Positions 1-10,100 of a stretch of DNA of 64,000 bases are shown piece after piece. The position numbers and the translations under genes are program-made. How positions within the stretch are numbered: position 1 is the stretch's first letter; each line of letters begins with the position of its first letter. Under the pieces are notes generated by a model. The model ran no database searches. It was not told where the DNA came from and saw nothing but the letters and a program-made list of their open reading frames with translations. The stretch is from G965205255 sp965205255. Its GTDB lineage: Bacteria > Pseudomonadota > Gammaproteobacteria > Pseudomonadales > Endozoicomonadaceae. The DNA is taken from NCBI GenBank assembly GCA_965205255.1, contig OZ242051.1, positions 186,001 to 250,000 of the forward strand, read 5' to 3'.

Positions 1-1272
1 GAGAGGGTTTGATGGTTCACAAATACAACGCTCGAGTAACCGAACAAAACGCTTTGAAAGATAACTCATTTCTTCAGGCTGAAAATAAGCATCTTGATAA
101 TTTAATCGCAGTATCAGCTGATCTGTATCCTGAAAATCAATCAAATTAAAATGCAACGGTTCGTTTGCTTCACCACTGAGATGATTTATAAAAGGGTGTG
201 TCGATTGTATTACTTTATTATCTTGCGCATATACTTGATAGTTAACGTAAATATCACTCAAATTACTGTGCGAGATACCCAACAAACGGGAAACATGACT
301 TTGGGGGAACTGATGGTATCGCAAACTCTGCTTTAATTGCTTATTTACCAACAAAAGTAATTCATTAAAGTCATGGCATTCATTCATGTGCAAGGCGACA
401 AGAGTGGTATCTGAGTGCATACCTATTGTTTGCATTCCACCTTTTCTTTTCCTTCCGTGCACGGCAGTGCTAACCACCAATTCATTGAGATCCATCGTTT
501 GAGTAAAGTACAAGGTAACGGCACTCAACATCAAAGTAAGTGGGCTAATCTTACAGGTCTGACAAAATTTTCTTACTGTCGAACTCAGTGTTGCTGTCAG
601 CGGTACTGAGTGTATCCCGCTTTTTTTTTGTTGATAATATCGAGGCAGACGAGTAATGGTATGTTGTTGTAAAAAAGTCTTCCAGAAAGCTGCATCTTTT
701 GCATAACGGGTTGAGTGTAAATAGCTATGAGCGCTGTCTGCAACCGGACGATAGGATGGTGGTTCAGATGAGTGACATGCCAAAGGGTTCTGATAAAAAT
801 CGTACACCCTTTTTACTATTTCTACTGCGCTGATTCCATCACAAAAAAAATGATGGAATCTAAAAAAAATATAGTAACGATTTTTAGTTAATTTCAGAAG
901 GGCAATCTGATAACGTTGACTTTTAGAAATATCAAAAATTTTTTCATACTGTGACTGCATCCAGTTATGTGCTATTTCTTCAGGTGAATTTTCTTGGGAA
1001 TAATCAATATATTCAACTACAGTTGTCACTTTGTCAGCAGGTAAGACTCGTTGAAGTGGCAATCCTTCTTTCTGAGGAACGATTTCTAATCGCAGAGCAT
1101 CATAACGAGAAACAATGCTTTTCCATGCCTGATTTATACGACTCAGACAAACTTCTTCTATCAGCATATAAGCGCCAATATTATATATTGGGCTATTCGG
1201 ATGAGCTAACTGGTCTAAATAAACATTTTCTTGTGCGGGATGCAAAGGAAAAGTCGAAATAATTTTTTTCAT
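1..1272 (-). CDS. NRPS, N-terminal part (runs off left edge)
   Basis: This is the first 424 codons of a further NRPS gene that continues beyond the left edge. It starts at an ATG on the minus strand at 1272, preceded in frame by a TAG three codons upstream. The protein opens directly with a condensation domain whose second histidine motif (HHFFCDG, about 825-852) is intact. The first base of the window lies in the linker to the first adenylation domain. The sequence is nearly identical to the start of the genes at 31740 and 53209; one Glu codon is missing near residue 40 (IEEV instead of IEEEV). By analogy with its complete neighbours it should be a stand-alone multimodular synthetase ending in a thioesterase, but none of that is visible. 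The N-terminal C domain may acylate the first amino acid, which is inference. Confidence 0.9.
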   Translation of the reverse strand, partial: MKKIISTFPLHPAQENVYLDQLAHPNSPIYNIGAYMLIEEVCLSRINQAWKSIVSRYDALRLEIVPQKEGLPLQRVLPADKVTTVVEYIDYSQENSPEEIAHNWMQSQYEKIFDISKSQRYQIALLKLTKNRYYIFFRFHHFFCDGISAVEIVKRVYDFYQNPLACHSSEPPSYRPVADSAHSYLHSTRYAKDAAFWKTFLQQHTITRLPRYYQQKKSGIHSVPLTATLSSTVRKFCQTCKISPLTLMLSAVTLYFTQTMDLNELVVSTAVHGRKRKGGMQTIGMHSDTTLVALHMNECHDFNELLLLVNKQLKQSLRYHQFPQSHVSRLLGISHSNLSDIYVNYQVYAQDNKVIQSTHPFINHLSGEANEPLHFNLIDFQDTDQLILRLNYQDAYFQPEEMSYLSKRFVRLLERCICEPSNPL

Positions 1273-1365
1273 AGAGGTCTAAAACTGCTTAATATTAATC
1301 CCCCCCCCTCTTAAAATGATTTTTTCAAAGAAATGAGCCTGCTTTCTATATAATGACTCATTTTT
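1273..1365 (-). promoter_or_regulatory. NRPS leader with poly-G tract and hairpin
   Basis: This is the leader of the left-most NRPS gene. Reading upstream from the ATG it holds CCTCT touching the start codon, an AT-rich stretch with a TAATAT hexamer, a run of nine G (1300-1308) preceded by AGAGG-like purines, and an inverted repeat (AAATGAG/CTCATTT, 1331-1363). No Shine-Dalgarno sequence lies at normal spacing. The same elements precede the other two visible NRPS starts, but the G tract differs in length. Promoter or attenuator function is inferred from position only. Confidence 0.4.
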
Positions 1366-1892
1366 TGATCTTGATCATTTTCCAGATAAAACCCCGTATA
1401 GAAAGCTATTCATACCTATTGATATGTAGGATATTGTTTTTTTTGTATTTAACATATAGATATTTAACTTTCTTTAGCTGTTAATTACACTGCAAAAAAA
1501 AGAAGAGGTGTGAATGATAATTGCAATAAATAATATCATTATAATTAAACAATATATATATGTGTTAATACCTATTTAGGTAATAACTCAATCTTGTATG
1601 TACAGTTTTATGTGTAGCTAACGCGATGCCCTACTTTTAATAATCGCCAATTTTTCACATTGTAATGGCGGATTATCTAATGAATTGTTAATCATCACAG
1701 CTACCGTGTGAGATAACACCTTACGAGTAACCTTATTAGTCAGATGCCACAGACTACGTACCCTAACCTTCTAGATATTGAACTGCTCGGCACCGTCGAC
1801 CTATTAGCATATACGACAATATATTTTCATTCCCTCTAATGTCAAGAAATCACATCCTGTTTTTTCTAGCTGCAAAGCACTTGTAGAGAAAC
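1366..1892. other. AT-rich non-coding interval
   Basis: No gene was found between the NRPS leader and the IS6-like remnant. The stretch is very AT-rich to about 1620. An imperfect hairpin follows at 1640-1677 (ATAATCGCCA against TGGCGGATTAT, one bulge). At 1784-1800 there is a GGCACCGTCGACC sequence that resembles a diverged IS6-family terminal repeat (canonical GGCACTGTTGCAAA) pointing into the transposase remnant. The interval is repeated almost exactly at 31831-32374. Confidence 0.5.
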
Positions 1893-2574
1893 TTAATCCC
1901 AGATGGCAAAAGCCTGCTTCTGAATTGCTCTTCTCTGTGCTGCTGACTTTGTATATCGACCAATATCCACCGAGAACAAATTGCGCATAATGCCAGATAA
2001 ATCCAGCATGCGCTGTGCAGTAGATACCCGCTTCATTTTGATGATCGATTTTTCTTGCCGTCATGTGGAGTTGATGTGCATTCTCCGCTCGGTTATTCAG
2101 CCCTTTATGTCGCCGGTGATTCGTCTTTTTGCTGAGGGTTTTGATGGGCTGATTATAACTGCGTAGCTTGTCTGTAACGATCACTCTGGGTGCAGGATTT
2201 GGCCCCATAAGCCTTTTAAAAAAACGAGTGATAGCCTTTTTATTTCGGCGATTCTGGATAAATATATCCAACTCATACCCTTCACTCTCGACCGCACGCC
2301 AAAGGATATATTTGGTGCCATTAATGCGAATATTCATCTCATCCAATTGCCATTTGTCACTATGCTTATGTTCTCGTTTTATTAAAACGGAGTAAGACTT
2401 ACGACTAAACTTCAAACACCATTCTCGTACGCTCTCATAGCCCACCCTAACGCCCCGTTTAGCCATTATTTCTTCAATACCCCAGTAACTAAGGCTAAAC
2501 CTGTGATAGAAGAAAATACAATAATCGATGATGCTGGCTGGGAAACGGTAACCTTTAGGGGTATGAGTGAGCAT
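1804..2574 (-). pseudogene. IS6-family transposase, frameshifted (copy A)
   Basis: This is a DDE transposase of the IS6/IS26 type. The N-terminus shows the family pattern (GYRFPASII, LSYWGIEEIMAKRGV). The catalytic core follows: LDEMNIRINGTKYILWRAV with the first Asp, VIVTDKLRSY with the second, and NNRAENAHQ with the Glu. After that motif the reading frame is wrong. Shifting by one base near 2060-2072 restores the expected C-terminus (RQEKSIIKMKR, AQRMLDLSGIMRN) with a stop near 1893. The frame restored upstream of that also meets a TGA. The gene therefore carries one extra base and probably a nonsense codon, and is dead. A possible terminal repeat lies at its 3' side near 1790; none is visible on its 5' side, where it abuts the IS4-like remnant. 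Confidence 0.8.
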
Positions 2575-2609
2575 GGTTAGTCCTGTTTATTACTGGATGA
2601 ACTAACCAT
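2573..2609. repeat. Inverted repeat joining the two IS remnants
   Basis: ATGGTTAGT at 2573-2581 is the exact reverse complement of ACTAACCAT at 2601-2609, with 19 bases between. It covers the start codon of the IS6-like remnant and the stop codon of the IS4-like remnant. It is conserved at 33054-33090 and 56569-56605. It could be an IS end, a target-site structure or a hairpin; the sequence does not decide. Confidence 0.6.
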
Positions 2610-3088
2610 AACAACAAATATCCTGATAAGTTAACGATGCCCTTTCAACACAAGAATGGTCGGAATTCTCCGGTGTTTGCTGAGCGTCCAGTTGATAGGC
2701 AGTATTGGCCTGAAGGTCGATAATACTGACTGAAGACAACTCAAGACCACGCTCACGAGCCCCCTGTTTTACCATTATAAAACTTGACCAGACCTTCCGT
2801 CTTTTTACCGCTTTTTTCCATAAAACTAGCATCGATAACTGCAATCATTGTTTTTTTTTCTGTTAACTGCTCAGCAAGCAAACGGAAGTTAAAGTCTGTA
2901 AAATCAAAGATTCGCCGATACCAACGACTCAGACGCTTTTCGATCATCTCACAGTAGCGACTCATATTTCTGAACGTTACTTTGCCCTGAAAAACCATTA
3001 ACACAGACAGTAGTGCTTCAACAAACGTCCTTTGTTGTTTTTTTACACTGGACATTGCCTTCATAATTTTGTTTACTGTGTCTTCCAT
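2602..3088 (-). pseudogene. IS4-like DDE transposase remnant (copy A)
   Basis: This is the N-terminal portion of a DDE transposase of IS4-superfamily type; the exact family is not assigned. The visible landmarks are LSVLMVFQGKVTFRNMSRYC, the catalytic AVIDASF, KSGKKTEGL, and after a frame change GLELSSVSIIDLQANTAY. Reading frame 3088-2753 ends at a TGA just after a run of five G (2760-2764). Removing one G restores continuity (KTGARERGLEL) into the frame that ends at 2602. Only about 160 residues remain of a protein normally several hundred long, and the C-terminal catalytic part is missing where the IS6-like remnant begins. It starts only about 100 bp after the NRPS stop codon. The same frameshift occurs in the copies at 33083 and 56598. 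Confidence 0.75.
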
Positions 3089-3189
3089 GAGCTATCTTCT
3101 GTCTTGAATTGAAACGTTGACAGATGATACTCATGGAGTTCAATTAGTCAAAAACTGTCCGAAGTATTGAATGAGAAGACACAGATTTT

Positions 3190-6100
3190 TTACGTCGAAC
3201 TCAGGTCTTTCAGAGTATAAAAAACCTCTCTGGATTTTATGATACTGTAATGGTTATAATGCGTTGCGACGTTATGATATATTTTTTTCGTAATCACTGA
3301 TTGAATATCACTGATACTTCTGGCTATTGAATCAGTATCTTTACATATTTCCGAGCCTTCCTTCAAATCTTTACCTGCTACAGTTAAAGTAACTGTTGTC
3401 GTATTCAATTGATCGACTATAGATTGCGCTAGTATATTTTCAACGGGTATATTTTCCTGTATTTTTTCAAAATAATCAGATTCAATATACTCAAAATCAA
3501 TACCGGCATACTTAGTCATATTTTCAATTTCTTGTCTTGTTAACTTTTTACCAATGTCTGCATCAATTGGCTTATCTTTACTGGTATGCAAGTATGTATC
3601 TATTAAATAAACATTAATATCATGCCATCCAGCCTTTTCAAGCTGAGAAGCTATTTCCAGTGAAATAACACCACCTAATGACCAGCCGGCAAGTCTTACT
3701 GGTTCATTTTTCCTGAGTAGTGGTATTATTTTTTCCAGATAAACTTTACCCAGTTTTTTCAGACAAGAAATTTTTTTACTATGTAATAAGTTATAGTTAT
3801 TGATACCAATACAGCTGTATGTATCCTTCAATTGATTGGCAATTTGCTGATAAACTTCAGCACCTGCAAACCCAGGATGAATCATAAATAACTGGGGAAG
3901 ATTGGTAGAGTCTGGTGTTAAAGATGTTATCAGTTTATCTTGGTTCGATCGCCCTATAACCTCTGCCAGTCGTGCAACAGTAGGATTAGCAAATAACAAT
4001 GCCAGAGCAATATCTTTATCCAGCATTTCACGACTTTTAGCAGTTAAACGAATCGCTGAAATTGAATTTCCGCCAATCCGGAAGAAATTATCATGAATGC
4101 CGACACGTTCGAGTCCTAAAACGTCAGCCCAAACAGCACAAAGTTGAGCTTCAGTTTCTGTGCGTGGCGCCACATAACTATCGGTATTTATAAATTCAGG
4201 GGCAGGTAAGGCGCGACGATCTAGCTTGCCATTGATGGTTAAGGGTATATCTTCAATCACAGTGAACGTGGCCGGCACCATATATTCTGGCAGGCTGGCT
4301 TGCAATTGTTGACGTAATGAGTCAGTCAGCGCAGTTATACGAGCTTTGTCTTTCGATGCACGGGTATCAGCAGCAATACAATAGGCAGCCAGATATTTAT
4401 TGCCTTCCCGCTCACGGTCAATAACCACCGCCTGTGATACTTGTGGCAAAGCTGTCAGCGCCTTTTCAATTTCCCCCAACTCAATCCGGTATCCACGGAT
4501 CTTTACCTGAAAGTCATTGCGTCCCAAGTACTCAAGATTACCATCGGGTAACCAGCGGACAAGGTCACCGGTTTTATAAAGTCGGGTATAACCGTTGGCA
4601 ATATCCGCTTCAGTGGCAAAAGGGTTATTAATAAATCGCTCTGCTGTGAGTTTAGGTTGATTTAGATAACCTCTGGCAAGACCTGCACCGCCTATATATA
4701 ACTCTCCGGGTACGCCGATGGGAATAGGCCGATTGTTGTTATCCAGTACATAGAGTCGGGTATTGTCAATGGCCTTACCTAACGAGATACTTGCCGTATC
4801 ATGCAATAAGCTTTGAGTGACGTAGACAGTTGTTTCTGTAGGCCCGTATTGATTGAATGTGAGTGTTGCAGGAATATTGCCCAGTGTATTCAGATTCTCC
4901 CCAGCGATAGCTATTACTTCCAAGCAAGAATTTGATAATTCCCAAGAGTATTGCTTCATCAGAGCCGTCGGAATAAATGCTTTTTTTATGGCTTGTTCAT
5001 TAATCAATGCTATCAGCTGGATAATATCTTTTTGCTGATGCTCAGATGCCATAAATAACTGACACCCAGAAAATAGGGTAGGAAATAATTCATAAACTAA
5101 AGCATCGAAAACATAGTTAGAAAACAAGAGTACATGTAATTCATCACTTAAATGGTGAGTTTTCATAACAAACTGACTCAGATTGATGACGCTTTTATGC
5201 TTAATCATTACACCCTTAGGTTGCCCTGTGGTACCTGAGGTATAAATCACATAAGCTAGATCCTTAGCTTTACTTACAGGCGATAGATTTTCAGTGACAT
5301 AGTTTTCCATGTCTGACATCTGATCGGTGGCAATTAATACGGGGGGCTGTTCTTGCAGTTTACTGATCCAGCCATCTAATTGACCGGTGTAACGGCTTTG
5401 AGTCAGCAGCAGGGGCGCTTTCGTATCCTTCAGTATAAACAGTGTTCGTGACTGAGGATACTCTGGCGCAACCGGCACGTATGCCCCACCGGCTTTTAAT
5501 ACGGCCAGAATACTGATTATCATCTCCGGTGACCGGTCAAGATACAGTGCAATCAGGGTATCTGGTGATAATGTGCTACCGTGGCGTTGCTGATAAGTTG
5601 CTCTGATCTGTCGTGCCAGCTGATTGGCTCGCAGATTTAGTTGCCTGTAAGTTAACTGCTGATTCTCAAACACCAGAGCGATATTATCCGGCGTTTTATC
5701 TACCTGCTCTTCAAATAGTTGGTATAGGGTATTGTCTTTTGGATATGGTACATCAGTTGCATTCCAAGTATGCAGTAAGGTATGACGTTCACTGTTGCTT
5801 AACAGATTAATGGAGGTCTGAGGTTGTTCCACAGCCGTGCTGATGCTTTCTAAAATCGAGAAGATTTGCTCTTTAATACGTGTAACTTGTTTAATACTTA
5901 TTAGCGTAGTGTCATAGCAAAGCCGAACGGTTAATGTCTCATCATGTTCATAGGCTATCAACGATAAGGGATAATCAGTTTTTTCCTTTGATCCCCGCAT
6001 AGTAATCTGGGTTTTCTTTTCTTGATCTATAGGGTTGGGATAGTTTTCAAAAACCAGCAGGCTGTGGAATAAACGTTCACCCTGTGATTGCAAAGAGGAT

Positions 6101-7116
6101 AAAGAGACGCTGCTGTGGCTGTTCAGTGCTGCAATTTGCTGCTGAATTAACTGGAGTACGCAAGCGCAAGAAGCCTCTTTCTCCCAATTGACAGTCAGTG
6201 GTAGCGTATTAATGTATAGTCCAACACTGTTTTCAATACCCTGTACCGGAATATCTCTTCCCGATACCGTGGTTCCCACAATGGTTTCGTTGCTGTTACT
6301 GTAGACCTGTAGCACCTTGTGCCAGGCAAACTGAACGGCTGCATTTAGGGTAATACCCTGTGACTGACATTGCGCTTTTAACTGGTGTAACGCATGTCCT
6401 GCGAGTTGTAAGTCTATCTCTCCCAGTACAGTGATTGTCCGGTGCTTATTTAAGTCAACAGGATTATCCAATAAGTAACGCAGATTAGTTGTACCCTGCC
6501 AGCTTGTTTTCTGCTGTTTCCAGTAAGTATCTGTTTCTGCCTGGTGCTGCTGATGATATCGCTGAACTTCAGAATACGTAGTCTCAGAGGCTATATTGAC
6601 TTGCTGTTTTGCGATCAATTGTTGATAGGTATGATGAATAAATTGCCATAGTATCGGGTTACTCCACCCATCACTGACAGCATGGTGTTCTGTTTTCATT
6701 ACCGTGTAATGGTCATTAGAATGTTTAATGATCATCAGGCGTAATAGACCCGGTGTATTCAGTTTAAATCCCTGTTTCCGGTCGTTTTTCTGCAATAGGG
6801 CAATACGTTCTTCCCGCTCAGATGCGTTAAGATAACCCAGATCAATCTCTGTAAAATGATCATCTGTCAGTACACCGTTCTTCAAGATTACCTGTAATGG
6901 CTCACCTTCCGTATCCAGTGCCATTCTTAGTACGGGGTAACGCTCAGAAGCTAACTGCCAAGCCTTTTTATATAGCGGAACATTGAGAGAATGATGATAA
7001 TCAAGTAATAGCTGCACTCGGTAGGCATCATCGTCAGGGAAAGCCAAATCATGATAAACAAACCCCTGCTGTAAACTACTGGCAGGGTAAATGGCCTCTA
7101 TTTCATTATTCTGATA
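3190..7116 (-). other. Module 7 (C-A-T-TE), unassigned
   Basis: C follows E (HHAVSDG at about 6661-6700). A is about 5790-4190, T serine at 4065-4063 in a GGNS motif, TE about 3960-3190. The code DAYFAAQVYK belongs to the same unassigned group as module 3. The TE has GWSLGG and a late histidine, as in type I thioesterases. Confidence 0.7.
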
Positions 7117-10100
7117 ACGGGACTGTAATTGCCGTAAACGCTCAATACTCAGTCCTGTTGTCTGATAATCTGAAGGGGTTCGGATACTTCCAATTTTTGC
7201 TTGTTTGACAGATAATTCTGTTACTTTCTTCACTGCCTGCTCAAAGGCCTGAAGGAATAAACCGGTTTGTGTTTCATTTAATTGTGATAACACATGAAAC
7301 GATAAACAATTGTTTTGTACGGCACCGTTAATGTTCAGCCGCAAGGTATTTTTATTGGCAGATGAGACAGCCTGACCTGTACTCTCAGCCACCAGCTGCC
7401 ACATGTTTTCCTTATCCGTTCCACCCAACTGACCCAGATAATTAAAACTGATGTCTGCAAGTGTCGGCTCCAGCAAGCCTGCCTGTTGCAATGCACTAAA
7501 CCCAATCCCTTTATCTGGAATTTTTCTTAACTGTTCTTTGGTAGCAATGATGGTTTCTGCGGTGTTTTCACGATCCACTAAGCGTACCGGGTAAGCAATG
7601 GTAAACCAGCCTACGGTGCGTGATGTATCCATTTGCGCTGCAATCGGTTCACGCCCATGTCCTTCCAGTGTAATAACATGAGACAACTGATCAAAGGTCT
7701 GACTTAAAGCAATCCCTAATGCGGCCAGTAATAAGTCATTTATTTTTGTGTGATAACCCTCTGGCGCTTTACGAAGTAACTGCTGAGTAACCGTTGTATC
7801 CCATTGTATGGTATGTTCACTCACCGGTGACAACGGCAAATGACAACGGTCTGTTTTTTCATAAATACCTTTCCAGTAATCCACCTGAGCGCTATGCTGA
7901 TTTGCATACAGTGCTACCGTCTTCACCCATTGACGATAACTGCTGGTTTTTGCAGGCAACGAGTGACCTGTTAACAGTTGTTGCATATCATTGGAAAGAA
8001 TCCGCCAAGAGACGGCATCAATAATTAAATGATGCAGTATAAAGCAAAGCCTTGAACTGCCATCACTGTAACCTGTCAAATGAATAACCTTCCACAGCGG
8101 ACCTTTTTCAATGTTCAAATCTGCCTGATGTTCTGTCAGTTTCGACTGAACTGACTGAGCGCTCAACCCTTTTATAGAAAGGGAAATAAGGGGGTTGTTT
8201 TCTGTTTGCAGATGGTAGGTTTGTTGCCATCCTGACGGTGTTTGAGTAAAACAAAGGCGTAAACTGTCGTGATGAAGAGTCAGATTTTCCAGTGCTGACT
8301 GTATTGTTTGAACAGAGACTGCCCCCGGAATCTTTTGCATAAAGGCCTGATTAAAGTGATCAGGGTCAGAGAACGTCCAGTCAAAAAACTGTTGCTGAAT
8401 TGGTAGCAGGTTAAAACGGCCTTCCAAAATGCCCTGTTCAGTTTCAACAGCCACCGTTGCAGTCGTATCTACCAACCGTTGCGCTAACAATGCTACAGTG
8501 GGTGCTTCAAATATATCTTTCACCTGCAATGCCAGGTCTTTCTGGCGTAACCGTGAAGTTATCTGAATACAGAGAATCGAATCTCCGCCAATCCTGAAAA
8601 AATTATCATGAATGCCGACACGTTTGAGTCCTAAAACATCAGCCCAAACAGCACAAAGTTGAGTTTCCGTTTCTGTGCGTGGCGCCACATAACTATCGGT
8701 ATTTATAAATTCAGGGGCAGGTAAGGCGCGACGATCTAGCTTGCCATTGATGGTTAAGGGTATATCTTCAATCACAGTGAACGTGGCCGGCACCATATAT
8801 TCTGGCAGGCTGGCTTGCAATTGTTGACGCAATGCATCAGTCAGAGTAGTTATACGGCTGCTATCTTTCGATGCACGGGTATCAGCAGCAATACAATAGG
8901 CGGCCAGATATTTAGTGCCTTCCCGCTCACGATCAATCACCACCGCCTGTGATACTTGTGGCAAAGCTGTCAGCGCCTTTTCAATTTCCCCCAACTCAAT
9001 CCGGTATCCACGGATCTTTACCTGAAAGTCATTGCGTCCCAAGTATTCAAGATTACCATCGGGTAACCAGCGGACAAGATCACCGGTTTTATAAAGTCGG
9101 GTATAACCGTTGGCGATATCCGCGTCAGTGGCAAAAGGATTATCAATAAACCGCTCTGCTGTGAGTTTAGGTTGATTTAGATAACCACGAGCCAGTCCGA
9201 CTCCACCAATATATAATTCTCCGGGTGCACCTGTCGGGGCAAGGCTTAATTTATTGTCAAGAACATAAAGCTGGGTATTATGGACAGGTTTCCCTATTGG
9301 TATATTTAATAGCTGATTATTTTGTGAGCAATCAAAAAAAGTAGTATCGATAGCTGTCTCTGTTGGACCATACCGATTATAAAGCTGACACTTTCTGTCG
9401 ACAGGTGATATGTGTCTAAAATGTTCCACATGTTTTGTAGTCAAAGCTTCTCCACCACAAAAAACCTGTCTCACTGTTTCAGGCAATTTGTAGTCTTTAT
9501 CATGCAGAAAATCACAAAAAACATTGAGCATTGACGGAACAAAGTGCACAGTTGTAATTTCATGCGCTTGCATTAAATTATAAAGTTGTGCGGGTTCCTT
9601 ATGCATATCTGGTGTAGCAACTACCAGCGTAGCACCAACCAAATGTCCACAAAAGAACTCCCAAACAGATGCATCAAAGCTATAAGGTGTTTTTTGTAAA
9701 ATTCTATCTTTGTCTGTTAATGGGCATTCAGTTTGTATCCAGTGCATTCTATTAACTACGCTACAGTGCGATAGCATCACCCCTTTAGGCTTTCCGGTGG
9801 TACCTGAGGTATAAATCACATAAGCCAGATCCTTAGCTTTGCTTACAGGCGATAGATTATCAGTGGCATAGTTTGCCATGTCTGACATTTGATCGGTGGC
9901 AACTAATACGGGAGGCTTTCCCTTCAGTTTATTAATCCAGCCGTCTAACTGACCGGTATAATGACTTTGAGTCAGCAGCAGGGGCGCTTTCGTATCCTCC
10001 AATATAAACAGCGTTCGTGACTGAGGATACTCTGGCGCAACCGGCACGTATGCCCCACCGGCTTTTAATACGGCCAGAATACTGATTATCATTTCCGGTG

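Larger units (their letters stand above)
1273..3189. repeat. Inter-NRPS direct repeat, copy A
   Basis: This whole spacer between two NRPS genes is nearly identical to 31741-33670. Its right part (about 2463-3189) recurs at 56460-57185. In transcription order it carries an IS4-like transposase remnant, an IS6-like transposase remnant, an AT-rich stretch and the leader of the next NRPS gene. Together with one NRPS gene it forms the unit of the tandem array. Confidence 0.85.

Noticed and set aside
1..1262. Short plus-strand open frames opposite the first NRPS condensation domain
   Set aside because: They recur at each NRPS start because the sense sequence is repeated. They are antisense shadows with no start signals of their own.
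1981..2395. Plus-strand frames opposite the IS6-like transposase remnant
   Set aside because: They are shadows of the transposase coding strand.
2602..2844. An independent 80-codon gene (also at 33083 and 56598)
   Set aside because: Its sequence continues the transposase frame upstream after a one-base shift, so it is the second part of the IS4-like remnant.
7118..8580. E domains inactive because the motif is HHLIIDA instead of HHxxxDG
   Set aside because: The DA form with the following VSWRIL is seen in E domains, and the other E motifs (EGHGRE, TVGWFT, FNYLG) are intact.
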